A DNA stretch of 64,000 bases from contig JANTQA010000012.1 in NCBI GenBank assembly GCA_027625915.1, positions 372,001 to 436,000 on the forward strand. Direction: 5' to 3'. This DNA comes from Anaeramoeba flamelloides (taxonomy: Eukaryota; Metamonada; Anaeramoebidae). The notes under the pieces are model-generated. The model was not told the DNA's origin. It made no database searches and worked only from the letters and a program-made list of their open reading frames with translations. Both the position numbers and the translations under genes were made by a program. Shown piece by piece: positions 21,830 to 33,700 of this stretch. The stretch's first letter is position 1; the number at the start of each line of letters is the position of its first letter.

Positions 21830-22440
21830 TACAATTTAAAAACAAAAGATCGAAAAACACTTTCAAGTTTCTTTGAAGTTTCTGTGATTTCTGTGATTTC
21901 TTTTTTTGAGAAAAATTAATTTTAGTCGAGCTTTTAATACAAAAAATAACTCAAATGAAGTAAGAGAAGTTTAAAATTTTATCTTAGGATCGAAATTGAA
22001 TTTTCTATTTCAAAAAATACAATTTAATAAGAGAAAACTTATTTCTCTGTTTTATGTAAATTTTCACAGTAGGTTTGGAACGGTTTAATGATTTGTGGAG
22101 ACAAGGTAAAAATTCAAAGTAACTCAGTGATCAAAAATCATTGACAATACGATCATTTAGAATTAAAAGTTGTTTATTGAGTAGTGCTTTTAATGTTTCA
22201 AAATCATGATTATTTTTTAAATTTCATTTTTACATCCTTAACAAGGTGTTCGAGTTCACCCATCTCAAAATTTCAATTTCTTTTTTCATTTAAAAAAAAT
22301 GACATAATTTGATTTTTTGATCCAAATAGGTGAATAATTTAAAGATCATAACTTTCATACTGTAAATGAGAATTGGAACATATTGGTTTGAGTCAATTTC
22401 TTTTATTGTAAAAGGTAGTCCTTAAATGATTAAATAGGGA
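21830..22440 (-). pseudogene. Decayed gene fragment D, copy 3
   Basis: The reverse complement matches 2885-3480 over most of its length, including TTTAAGGACTACC, GAACACCTTGTTAAGGATG and the downstream AATCACAGAAATCACAGAAA. Its frame is broken in places different from copy 1. The protein is unknown. Confidence 0.5.
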
Positions 22441-22779
22441 TTTTTGTTCAAAATAAAGGAGAAAAAGATTTTTTTTCTCAGATTTTTATAATTAATTCAA
22501 CTTTATGTGATATCAAACTCTATTATCTTTTGAAAAAACTAACAAGGAATTCAAGATCATCAGTCTTTTTAAATTTGAACAAAGTATGTATGTCTTGTTA
22601 TCTTCCAATTCCTCTTCTTTATACAGTTCTAGGAACTTTTCACCACAGTACAGTCAATCAAAGAAAGCACAAAACTATTTTAAATCAGGCACAAAAAAAA
22701 AGTAACTACAGTGGTCAAAAAAACGCGTGTCCAAAATTTAACACGTGTTTCTGAATATAACACGTGTTTAATTTCATTT

Positions 22780-23361
22780 TTTCATTGGTTGTTTTTTCAG
22801 GCTTTTCTTCTCTCATTTTCTCTTAAATTTCTTGTTAGAACTTCCCAAACAAACATGATCCCTTTTGTCAAATTCAACCCAACTTAAAAACTCACACACT
22901 AGCCGAACGTAACAAAAACAAACAAACTAACCAATCAAATTGGTTTGACACTTTTGGATCCTCAACTGAAAAAAAAAAAAAAAATTAAACAATCCCCATT
23001 GTATATTGCTGGTTCTTCTCCCTTCAAAAAAAAATAACCAACGCAGCCAAGCCTGGTGATTTCAAATAAGATGCTTGGGAAATCAAAAGAATGGAACCAT
23101 ATTTCCAATTCAATGATCTGTTCGAAGACACTTTCAAAAAATTTCTGGAAACAAAAAGAATAAAAAGGGTAATGGGTTTTTATTGAAACAAAACCTCAAA
23201 TGAGAACTTAAAAGAATAGAAGTTGAAAGCGAAAAGAACAAAGCTGAGAAGAAAAAAATTAATTTTGAAAAAAACAAAAAGGATTAGAAGAAGAAACTGA
23301 CAAAAGTTGAAATGGAAAGGATCTGAATGAAACCAAAAAATAATCCTGAAGATGTGGCCTT
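22780..23361. other. Left noncoding arm of the composite element
   Basis: No intact gene. On the plus strand about 23040-23160 reads as protein-like sequence (MEPYFQFNDLFEDTFKKF), then breaks down. This could be a captured gene scrap; it is not recognised. Confidence 0.35.
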
Positions 23362-26300
23362 TTAATTGTGAGACTCATTATCATTTGCAATATATTGTCT
23401 CATTTTATTTCGAGTTGGGGTTGTGATCCTTCTGAGACGATTTTTTTTTGGGGTTGTTCCCTGGTAAAAATTTTGAGGACTTGGATCATACAGTCAGTTT
23501 CACTTTTAAGGCACAAACTTTCAACGGAATTTAAGGCACAAAAAAAATCTCAAATTAAAGCACAAAATTCAAATTCTAGTAAAAATAAATTGTAAAAAAA
23601 AAAAATTCCAAATTTTGTACCTTAATTTGAGATTTTTTTGTGCCTTAAATTTCGTTGAAAGTTTGTACCTTAAAAGTGAAACTGACTGTAATAATTGGAG
23701 TCTCTTCTGGAATTATTATCACCCTCTCTTCTTAGCATGCTACTCCTATTCCGCCCTCTGCTAGCCCCTCTTCGACGCCCTCTGTTATGCCCTCTGCTGT
23801 GACCTCTACCACGTCCTCTGCTATGCCCTCTACCACGCCCCCTTCTTAAGTTTGAATTAACATTTTCTTTATTAATTCTTATTTTTGATTGTCGTTCTTC
23901 TTGAACTAAAAGAATATTTCTAAATTGTGGATCTAATGGTTGGTAATAATCTGTAAAAACATTTGGGTCGTTATTTAAATTGTTTTTTTGGTGATATTCG
24001 ATTAGTTGTTGATTATTTGTGGATCTATTGGACGGTTCAAGTATTTTTTGAACGGGTGAAAGGGGAATTCATTTTTTTTATAGAGTTTATTTTTAACAAC
24101 CCTGTAACTGTTTCTGTGATTATCCCCATTTCGCCTGTTCCGTTTTCTTGTTTGATCTTCAATTTGATTATTATCTCTGGTTTTATTATTTGAGTGTCTA
24201 TTTGGCGAATGGTTTGAATGTCTATTGGGTGTTCTGTTTGAGTGTCTATTCGAAAAATGGCTTGATTGTCTATTTGATGAATGATTAGAGTGTCTATTTG
24301 ACCTATTGTTTGATTGTCTATTTGGTGTATTGTTTGTTCTTAAATATGTTTTTTCTCCACGTATACTTGTTCTACCAGGTGACATTGATGTTAAAACTTC
24401 ACTATCATCTAACTCATTGTTATTGTCCCGAGTAGAAGGTTCTATTGGGGGAAAGTTATCATAATTATCGTGTATATGTGTATTATTGTCAACAAATCTT
24501 AATAATTGGGGTTGTATAGTCATACCAATTTGAGTAGAATCTCGATTTAAATTGATATTATTAAGAAACGCTCGATTTTCATTTAATAACAAAGTGTTTT
24601 CTTCAATTTGATTTTCCTCTGTTTCTAAAAAATCATTTAATTGATTTTGATAATTATCTTCTATATTGATTCTTGTTTTATGAAAATTTTCAATTGATGA
24701 ATTCTGTGAAATAAGACGAATAGTATTCGTTTCATTAGAACTAATCGGGATATGATTAAAAGGAACTTGCATGTTTGCAAATAATTTTTGAAAGAGTTTA
24801 GAGGGCGGTATATGTTTCCGAGAAGTTCTTCTTTGACTAGCTTTGATTCTTTTTTCTTTATTTGTGAGTTTTTCAATAAAATTTTCACTTGTTAAAATTT
24901 GCCCCGATAGTCTTAAACGACTCCCCTTATTTGAATTTGAAAAGGCAAATTCTTTAATTTCGGCGGGAAATATTGGTTTATTATTTAAGTTTTTATTGAG
25001 ATTCAAAGGATAAACACCCGCTCTGTAAAAAGCTTCAACAATTCTCATTGTTGAAGTTGCCAAATTCAAACAGTGGTCAAAAACCAAATAAAAATTTTTT
25101 TTACAGTCAGTTTCACTTTTAAGGCACAAACTTTCAACGAAATTTAAGGCACAAAAAAATCTCAAATTAAAGCACAATTTTTTGGAATTTTAATTTTCAC
25201 AAATTATTTTAGTAGAATTTGAATTGTGTGCCTTAATTTGAGATTTTTATTGTGCCTTAAATTTCGTAGAAAGTTTGTGTCTTAAAAGTGAAACTGACTG
25301 TATGTCTTTGTTGTTTTTTTAATTCTTGTTTAAAATATTTAAAAACCCCGACATCTAATGGTTGGAGTATATGACTGGAATGGCCAGGGATAACAACACA
25401 ATCTATAAAATGTTGTTGTAGTAAATGTATCGCTCTTAAATCAGCTCTTGAACCGTGCCCGTCAAGAACTAAAAGAGCCCATTTATCCTTTGGATATTTA
25501 TTAAATGTCCTTATGGCTTCCACTTCCAATATGAAAATATATCTAACCCATTGATAAAAGATATATTTGTTGATAAAACCTTTCTGACTACAGTCAGTTT
25601 CACTTTTAAGGCACAAACTTACAACGAAATTTAAGGCACAACAAAATCTCAAATTAAGGCACAAAATTTGGATTTTTTTTTTTTACAATTTATTTTACTA
25701 GAATTTGAATTTTGTGCTTTAATTTGAGATTTTTTATGTGCCTTAAATTTCGTTGAAAGTTTGTGCCTTAAAAGTGAAACTGACTGTAGTTGCGAATCCA
25801 TAATTGGTTAAATTATTCTCCTCAAAAACATTTATAGGTAGTGTTTTTTGAGGAAGTATCAGTAAAGTTTTTAAACAATTACCCTTTGCTGAAATTGTAA
25901 CAACTGCACTAAGATGTTTCCCGTTTGGTACTTGTGTTCTGTATGCTTTTTTTTTGTTTCGGAAGTTATCACAGAATACTTATTATTCTTGTTTAACTGT
26001 AATGATGTTTCGTCCAAATTAAAAATCAGGTCAGAAACATAGTTCTTTTCTTCATATAATTCTTTAAGCGTTTGTAAAAATCTATTTATCAAATCTTCAG
26101 TTACAATTATTCTTTGATATTCTAAAGGAGAACTAACAGTTATTCTTAATTTATTCCTTTTAGCAAAAGCGTGTACCCACATATTTGAAGTTATCAGTTG
26201 CCTTTGGACTTTGAAATCAATTTGCAGCCAAGAAGTTATAATTTCGTTTGCTATCTTGACGGTTTCATCTAATGTTGGTGCCCAGCCAATCAAGGACAAT

Positions 26301-27260
26301 ATCTTTAGTCTTTCAACAATATAATCCTCTTCTGCTTTATTCAACAAGCACGGCCTCCCATTTTCCCCAACTTTTCGACCAACTTTAATTGCCCTTTTCG
26401 CTCGGTAAATCTTTCCCCTATTAATTCTAAAAATTCTTCTAATAAATTTAACAGAGAATGGTTTTATATTCTTTCTCTCACACAAACACACAGCAGACGC
26501 TATCATCTCGATATCATCCGATATCAACATTAATTTCGGGTATTCTCTGAATATTCTAAAAACCAAATTCCTCTGTTTGATCTCCCTTTGCCCAACAATT
26601 GTCGCCTGTTCAAAAATTGATCCAATGCGTTTTTGGTGTAATTCCACAATTTCTTCCTCTGTCAAGATATAGTTTTGTGGATCTTGACATAAAACTTGGC
26701 CATTCGTTATGTTCTGATCATCTTGGCCAAGGTTTATTGCTTCTTCTGATACACCATTCTGATCGTCTTGGGGGATATTTCGATCTTCTTCAATTATGTA
26801 ACCCTGATCGACTTGGGGTGGATTTATTGCTTGTTCATTCATATTCAGATCTTGTTGGTTCAAATTATTTGTTTCTTCAGACACATTACAGTCAGTTTCA
26901 CTTTTAAGGCACAAACTTTCAACGAAATTTAAGGCACAAAAAAATCTCAAATTAAGGCACAAAATTTGTAATTTTAATTTTTACAATTTATTTTTACTAG
27001 AATTTGAATTTTGTGCCTTAATTTGAGATTTTTTTTGTGCCTTAAATTTTGTTGAATGTTTGTGCCTTAAAAGTGAAACTGACTGTATTCATTTCCCCTT
27101 GTGTAATATTTAAGCCTTCATTTTGTGAACAAATTCCATTTGCTAGTTGCTCCTTCTCTGTGTCAGTACCTGAACTGGAAATAAATTCTATAAATTGGTG
27201 TCTAGCTATTTCTTCGTCATTTGTGTTTTCAAACTCAATTTCGATTGTATTTTGTGACAT
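23362..27260 (-). CDS. Pogo/Tigger-like (DDE_1) transposase, interrupted by four MITEs
   Basis: The gene starts at ATG 27260 (MSQNTIEIEFENTNDEE) and ends TAA at 23362. Removing the four family-P elements with one TA each leaves about 1,035 codons. Order: acidic leader, then a Tc5/CENP-B-like helix-turn-helix (WVHAFAKRNKLR), first catalytic Asp in LIFNLDETS, second in LLVLDGHGSR, third in HILQPLDVGVFKYFK (DD35D). A His/Asn/Ser-rich linker and an Arg/Gly-rich tail (repeats of RGRGHS) follow. Two one-base shifts remain: one at the nine-base T run 25947-25955, one between about 24030 and 24075. With MITEs in place it could not encode a whole protein, unless they are removed. DDE enzymes cut and join transposon ends; this one probably served the 22707-30101 element. 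Confidence 0.8.
23489..23690. mobile_element. MITE family P in the transposase C-terminal tail
   Basis: A 202-bp copy flanked by TA. Taking it out with one TA joins DSN to YDPSPQNFYQ in frame; the remaining tail runs to the TAA at 23362. Confidence 0.92.
23700..23860 (-). repeat. Arg/Gly-rich tail repeats of the pogo-like transposase
   Basis: GC-rich tandem degenerate repeats built on CCTCTGCTATGCCC-like words. On the minus strand they encode GRGRGHSRGRGRGHSRGHN and similar. RGG-type tails commonly bind nucleic acid; that is family knowledge, the role here is inferred. Base composition differs sharply from the surroundings. Confidence 0.7.
25102..25302. mobile_element. MITE family P after the DDE core
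   Basis: A 201-bp copy flanked by TA. Precise removal joins ELKKQQRH to KKNFYLVFDH in frame on the minus strand. Confidence 0.93.
25589..25788. mobile_element. MITE family P between first and second catalytic Asp
   Basis: A 200-bp copy flanked by TA. Precise removal joins NYGFAT to SQKGFINKYIFYQW in frame, reconstituting a segment typical of pogo/Tigger cores. Confidence 0.93.
26887..27087. mobile_element. MITE family P near the transposase N-terminus
   Basis: A 201-bp copy flanked by TA. Precise removal joins ITQGEMN to NVSEETNN in frame. Confidence 0.93.
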
Positions 27261-27617
27261 CTTCTTTTTTTTATAGAAAATAAATAAATAAAAAAATTTT
27301 TCTCAATTATTTGTTTTTTCTTTTTTATTGTTTATTATTTTTGGTGTTCTTTTGTTATTTTGCTTTTTTTGTTTTGGAAAAAAAATACTAGAGATTTTCA
27401 TCAAAAAAATTGTTTTCATAAAATATTAGATTTTCAGAAATTTTTAGTTTTTCACGAGTTCGTTAATTTTCATGAATTAAAATTAAATTCTGAAATTAAT
27501 TATATATAACTGAAAGTAAATAAATCAACTCAAAAAATTAAGTTATCTAAGATTTGGAAAAATTATTATTTTCAAAATCATTTTAATATCATTATTATTT
27601 TTATTTTTTTGGAGTTG
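27261..27617. promoter_or_regulatory. Shared divergent promoter region of the two transposase genes
   Basis: This 357-bp AT-rich spacer is the only sequence between the two head-to-head start codons, so both promoters must lie here or inside the genes. It holds TTTTTCACGAGTTCG near 27450. A related TTTTTCACGAGTTCA lies near 29417, beyond the Harbinger-like gene. The pair may be subterminal repeats of a nested Harbinger-like element. No TATA or operator can be assigned. Confidence 0.5.
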
Positions 27618-29234
27618 ATGAACATCGAAATTGAGCTCGAAAATGAAGAAGAAATCATTCTACCAGAACATTGGGGAAATCGGAGAAATATCGAAAATGA
27701 AGAACCTGTTAATGAAAATATTACAGTCAGTTTCACTTTTAAGGCACAAACTTACAACGAAATTTAAGGCACAAAAAAAAATCTCAAATTAAAGCACAAA
27801 ATTCAGATTCCAGTAAAAATTATTTGTAAAAATTAAAATTCCAAATTTTGTGCCTTAAATTTCGTTGTAAGTTTGTGCCTTAAAAGTGAAACTGACTGTA
27901 TTGTTGTTATACCAAATATAATTTGGTCAAAATTTAAAAATAATAACAATAGCGATTTATTGAAAATTATCCCAGGATTTGATTTTGACGAATTTAACGA
28001 TTTATTTTCAAAAGTTAAAAAAAAATTTAGACAAAAGTGTAGAGGTGGTAGACGAGGAGGTATAAGAAATTATAAACAAATGCCGGGTAATAAAACAATT
28101 TTTCTTTTAACCTTATCTTGGTTGAGGAATTATGATAAATATGAAATATTATCAACAAATTTTGGGATTTCCAAAGCATGGTGTCATGATTTAGTAGTTG
28201 ATACAATATTTAAATGCCATGACATTTTAGTTCATGACCAAATATATTGGATTGGGTTTAAGAAACAAAAGGAAGAAAATTCTTTATTTGTGAATTTTCC
28301 AACTGTTGTTGCAGTACAGTCAGTTTCACTTTTAAGGCACAAACTTTCAACGAAATTTAAGGCACAAAAAAAATCTCAAATTAAGGCACAAAATTCAAAT
28401 TCTAGTAAAAATAAATTGTAAAAAAATAAATTCCAAATTATGTGCTTTAATTTGAGATTGTTTTGTGCCTTAAATTTCGTTGAAAGTTTGTGCCTTAAAA
28501 GTGAAACTGACTGTAATTGATTGTACTGTTCATAGAATTAATAAACCTAAAAGAAGGCAAAAAAGGTAATTTATTATTCTAACTTTGTATTTTCGAAAAT
28601 AAATATTATTCGGTTCTCAACAACTTTTCTCACTTTTAATTTTTTGCAAAAAAAAACAATAATTTGGTACAAACTTCTCTTTTTATTTGATATATTGAAC
28701 AAATTCTTAATTGTAAACTTTTAAAAAAAAATTAAATAATTTTTTTTCAGATTTTATTCGGGAAAACATAAGTTTCATTGTATAAAACCCCAAACAATTA
28801 ATAGTTGTTCTGGATTAGTTATGCATTATGTAACTGGGGTAAATGGCCGTAAACACGATAAAAAAATTTTCGATAGAAGTTATCCTGGAGAAATTGAAAA
28901 TTTTTTTCATAAAGAAAATGAAGAGAGTCAAATTGAAGAGCCACTAGCTTTAATGGTTGATAAGGGATATAAAGGAGTTAATCAAATAAAAATTTTTATT
29001 CCGCATTTTGGAAAACGAGAAAATCTCACAGAAGAACAAAATGTTTTTAATAGATTAATTGGAAAACACAGAGTAATAATTGAACAATTTTATGGGAGAT
29101 TAAAAAATAGAAATCGTGTTACAACAGATAGATGGAGAAATGAAATTGGTGATTTCCACAATAAAGTTATCGGAATTTCAATTGCACTTACCAATTACCA
29201 TATCAGATGTGGACACCCTATTAGAAGAAATTAA
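27618..29234 (+). CDS. PIF/Harbinger-like (DDE_4, HARBI1-type) transposase, interrupted by two MITEs
   Basis: Starts at ATG 27618 (MNIEIELENEEEIILPEHW) and ends TAA at 29234. Without the two family-P elements (27722-27900, 28315-28515) and a GT-AG intron (28566-28750) it reads as one frame of about 350 codons with no other break. Domain order: N-terminal helical region (GFDFDEFNDLFSKV), recognition part (LSWLRNYDKYEILSTNFGIS), first catalytic Asp in AVIDCTVHRINKP, second in ALMVDKGYKGV, Glu in RVIIEQFYGRLKNR. That is a complete DDE triad. HARBI1-type enzymes usually need a Myb-like partner; none is present. The leader IEIELEN resembles the neighbour's IEIEFEN, even at DNA level. Not translatable whole unless the inserts are removed. 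Confidence 0.82.
27722..27900. mobile_element. MITE family P, internally shortened, in the Harbinger-like gene
   Basis: A 179-bp copy: the right arm lacks the block containing TTAATTTGAGATTTTT, so the palindrome is lopsided. TA-flanked. Removal joins VNENI to IVVIPNIIW in frame. Confidence 0.92.
28315..28515. mobile_element. MITE family P beside the first catalytic Asp codon
   Basis: A 201-bp copy flanked by TA. Removal turns GCAG-TA-ATTGAT into codons for A-V-I-D, so the element sits two codons before the catalytic Asp. Confidence 0.93.
28566..28750 (+). other. GT-AG intron of the Harbinger-like gene
   Basis: The donor AAAAAG-GTAATT and acceptor TTTTTTTCAG-ATTT join KRRQK-R to FYSGKHKFHCI in frame. 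The 185-base AT-rich intron contains no MITE. Confidence 0.8.
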
Positions 29235-30101
29235 TATTTACTTATATTTTTTTTTAATTCTTAAAATTTTAATTTTTTTTTAATTCAATCAATTGTTCTT
29301 TAATACAATAAAAATAAATTCAAAACTTATGAGATTTATATATTTTATTAACTTTTTATTTTGATTCAACTAAATCAGAATTTGAAAATAATTCTCATTT
29401 TTTTACAATATTCTCGAAGTTTTTCACGAGTTCAGATATTTTCATGAATTTGTTTATTTTTCACTAATAATGAATTTTTCATTAAATTATCAAATTCATG
29501 AAAATAATTAATGAAGTGAAAATGAATCTTTTTTATAAAATGAGTAGTATTTCATAATTTTTAAAATGTATGCGAATATCTCTACTGTTCATTAAAAGAA
29601 AAAAATGAAAATTTTCAAAAGTGAAAGTAAAAAAGTAAAAAATTGGAGATCTGCATTTTTATTTCAAGTTTTTTTTCTAAAATGAAAAAAACAAAAATTT
29701 TAGATGTTTAAACCCCAAAAAAAGAAACTATAGTTCTACATTCACCCAAATTTATTCCGAATTCAACAGATCTTTTGAAAGAAAAATTTTGGTTTTTAAA
29801 CAATTGAAAGGGGGAAAGAAATGACTCAATTCAAATGAAAAAAGAAGATCAAAAGAGTATTGGTTCATCACAAAACTAAATTACAAAAGATTTTTTTTGA
29901 ATTTGTAAATGAGAAAAGCTAGAAAACTTTGATCTTTAAAACGAGTTTGTGGGAAAGATGGTGTATCAGATTCTAAACCTTCCAATTGATCTAACAAAGA
30001 AACAATTTTTTCCAAAATTTAACACGTTTTATTCGTTAAACACTAGTTAAATTTTTCAAAATTATTTTTTTGAAATGACACGCGTTATTTTTACAACAGT
30101 A
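29235..30101. other. Right noncoding arm of the composite element
   Basis: No gene. It contains TTTTCATGAATT words on both strands at 29445-29515, possible subterminal repeats of a nested Harbinger-like element, and AACACGTTTT/ACACGCGTTA motifs next to the right end. Confidence 0.45.
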
Positions 30102-30745
30102 TTTGTTCCAAAAAAAGATTGTTAAATCGTGTAACTTTCAATTGTTAAATACTTAAAATCCGCTTAAATTATTAATTTCTCTTTTCGAATTGATGATTTT
30201 AATGATTAGTTTTAATACTTTTGAGGTTCGATTTTTCTGGAAAGCTGAATAAAAATTTTGATCTTTTTATTTTGAAATTTACAGTAGTTCTGAATAACAC
30301 ACAACCTAATTTTTCCACTTGTGTTTTATTCTCAATAAAAATATTTTTTTTTGTTACTTATTTACAAAATTGGGTGTTCGATCAAAAAGTGAATGGATTG
30401 TAAAAGCAATTAGTTAAATGTTGGAAATGTATTAAAAGTTGTCGATGTAGGTTATTTACACTACTAAATTTTTCAAAAACAAAGCTCGTACCTTTGATCG
30501 AAATAATAAAAAAGATACCTCAATATGATACGTTAATAATTAATTAAAAAATATTATGTGTAAAAATGTTTCTACGGGATGAAATATAGTTTATTGAATC
30601 TCATTTCTTTGAATTTAATGTCTTGGGTTAGTTTACTAATGAACATACAACCACAAAATTCCTTTAATTTTGGATAAATTTTCTTCCAAATAAAACCATT
30701 TTTTTTTTTTTTCATTCTTTTTGCCTTCAACAAGCTTCATTTGAA
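30102..30745. promoter_or_regulatory. Upstream region of the ankyrin-BTB gene
   Basis: AT-rich, with no supportable gene; the promoter of the downstream gene must lie here. A T run at about 30700-30712 precedes the start codon by some 35 bases. Confidence 0.35.
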
Positions 30746-33700
30746 ATGTTTGAAGCAATCAAAAACAATAACCTAAGTGCTGTTTCCAAATTGATTTCAG
30801 AAGCACATTCTGTCAATATCAAAGACAAAGACGGAAACACACCACTTCATCAATGCGTTCTAAATAATTGTAGTTTGGAAATGTTAGATCTTTTACTGGG
30901 AAGAAAACCCTTTTTGGATCCGAGAAACAATGAAATCGATACTGTTCTTCACACAGTAATAAAAAAACATTCAGACAACTGCCATTCACTCAAGTTTCTT
31001 GAGAAATTAATCGAATCTGGTTGTGATACAGAACAGACTAATTTAGAAAACCTTACACCTTTAGCTTTGGCTTGTTGTTACAGGGACATTGATCTTCAAA
31101 TTATCAACCTACTTTTAGAAAAATCAAATTACCTGGACACATGTTCAAAAAGACAGATTTTAAAAAAAAAAAGGAAATTAGAGGATTTAGAACGTTACCA
31201 AAAGCAAAACCTTCGTAAGAAGGAAACAATTAAAAAAAAGGAGAAGGAGAAGTACATGGACAATAAAAATAAAAAATTGAAACTTCAAAAAAAGATTGAA
31301 AAAAAAGAAATAATCAACAAAATGAAAAAACAAGAATGGAAAATTCAAAATAAAAACAGGAGCAATCGTAAAAAAAAGAAAAACAAAAAAGAACCAAACC
31401 ATAATTACCTTTCTTATTACCAATCCAAATATTTAAACCCAAATTGTATTGAGGAAACAAAAAGCTGTATACGTTTTAGTTCAGAAAACGGCACTTTAAT
31501 TAAGGATCCATTTCATTTGGCAATTAAAAACAAATTGCCATTAGAAATAATTATTTTATTTTTAGAATCTGGTGTTGATCCAAATCATTTCAATCGCTTC
31601 CCCAGTAGACTACTACAGAACTCATTACAACTTGCCTGTAAATACGCACCTGAAAATTTAAAATTGATTGATCTTTTATTGAAATATGGTGCAAATTTGG
31701 AATCAGAAGATTATAATTCACAAACCTCATTATTTCACTCAATCATCTTAATCGAAAACGAAAAAGATCAAAACATTGAGAAGGAAAAAGAAAAAGAAAA
31801 AGAAAGAAAAATTCGATTCAAATTATTCAAATATTTGCTTTCTAAAAATGCAAATTTCAATCTTTGTGATTCAATTGGATGGACTTGTCTTCATTATTTA
31901 ATTATTTTTAATTATTCTTTCAAGCAAATCCGATACTTGATCGATTTGGGTATTGAAATCAAATATATTATCAAGTCAGATTCTAAATCTGTGAAAAGAT
32001 TTAAACAAAATCAAGAGATCAGTTATTCAAGCAACCAAAAGCCAATTGAGTCAATTGTCACCCCGCTTTGTTTAGCAATTGCAAATAAAAGATCTTTAGA
32101 AATCTGTAGACTTTTGTCCGCATATGAAAAACACATTTATCAACAAACGGAAAAAGAATTTAGGGATTTCATTGTTAAATATATACAAAAAGATTCAAAC
32201 CTACCCTTATTTTTTTCATTAAATCCATTATTTTATTGTGTATCGAATTGTAATCATGGTGAAAATGAAAATACAAATAAAAGCAACACCACCACCACCA
32301 CCACCAACACCAACACCAACACCAACACCAACAATAACAACACCAACAATAACAACACCAACAACAACAACAACAACAATAACAACAACAACAATAACAA
32401 TAACAATAGCATTTTAAAGCATTTAAAATTTTTAATAGAAGAGCTAAAAATTAATATCAATATTAAAGATTTGTATGGAAGTAATGCATTGCATTATGCC
32501 TTAAATAATAAGGCGCCGATCGAAATAATTCAATATTTGATTGAAAATAAAATAAAAATAAATCGTCAAAATAAATTAAAAACTACACCAATCCACTATG
32601 CATGCTTGGCAAATTATGATCCAAAAATTATTGAGTATTTAATCGATTCAGGTGCTGATGCCAGAAGGATTAGCCAATATGCAATTTTCGATCTTCAATT
32701 TAAAAATCAAAATGGGTCATGCAGAAAGGCAGATTATATCACTTGCTTGCATTATTTGTCGACCAACCAAGAGCCCAACATTGAAATTGCGCGAATTTTA
32801 GTGGAGAAGGGCAAAATAGATATCAATGAAACCGATTCATTAGGGTACAACGCTTTCCATGTTGCATGTTTATTTGGCTATAAAGATGTCAATTATTTAA
32901 AATTTTTAGTTGCGAGGGGCATTGATTATAAAAAGACAACAAAGGAAGGATTTCCACCGTTTGTATATTTATTTTATTACAAGGCCAAACGAAAAAAGTT
33001 ACCATTTATCAAATACGTTTTAGAATTGGATCCAAATCAATTAAATCAAATAAATACTAGCAATGAAACCGTTCTTCATTTATTATATCTTCAAAATGAG
33101 CACTTTTATATTAATTCTGACTATTTGAAGCACAGTGACAACGCATTTTTTGGGATGGGTGATAGTAGTATTTATCTGAGATATTACAAGAAATATCTTG
33201 TCAAGTCGCAATTGGAACAAGAAAAAATTGAAAAAAAAAAACAAAATTTTACTTTCCAGATTGCAAATTATTTGATTCGAAAGGGAATCGACTCTGGACA
33301 CTTATCTTCTTCAAATAAAACTGCCTTTATTGTCGCTTTGCAAAATGAAATGTCAACAATCAAGGATTTTCAACTTTTAATTACCAAAAAAAACATTTAT
33401 TGTGCATCTCCTTCGCATTATCAAAATAAGCTTTTTTTTGAGAATGGCCATTTTTTGGCCTTTTGTGATTACAACGAGTATAAAGAACAATATTATGAAG
33501 AATTAAAAAACAAGTACAAAAAGCCATCTGATTCAAATGACAAGGATTTATACACATTCAGAAAAATTGAAAAATCCAAACAACTGAAAAAGATCCAAAC
33601 TTTTGATGTCAATGATGTCAATTCGCCAGGCGTCGGAAAGTCTTCCTTCCATTTTTATATTGAAAATTTCCAAAGAAGTTCCTTTTCGAGGGATCTCCCT

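Larger units (their letters stand above)
22707..30101. mobile_element. 7.4-kb TA-flanked composite element with two divergent DDE transposase genes
   Basis: The left end TACAGTGGTC followed by A7 and CGCGTGTC aligns with the reverse complement of the right end (TACTGTTGTAAAAATAACGC then GTGTC) at 21 of 25 positions. The subterminal regions share AACACGTGTT-like motifs. TA flanks and CAGT-type ends fit Tc1/mariner/pogo. Inside are a pogo-like transposase gene (minus, 23362-27260) and a Harbinger-like gene (plus, 27618-29234), head to head, with six family-P MITEs in their exons. Either the Harbinger-like element inserted into a pogo element or the two genes travel together; the sequence does not decide. 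Confidence 0.6.

Noticed and set aside
25102-27087. Shared N-terminal peptide MCLNLRFFCALNFVESLC on several open frames, which looked like a conserved signal sequence
   Set aside because: It is the translation of a MITE arm read through into flanking transposase code, not a protein domain.
23489-28515. Family-P MITEs acting as ordinary GT-AG introns
   Set aside because: The available GT near the left end and AG near the right end (AAAAG) would leave 16 or 20 extra bases, which breaks the frame; no GT-AG pair removes an element exactly.
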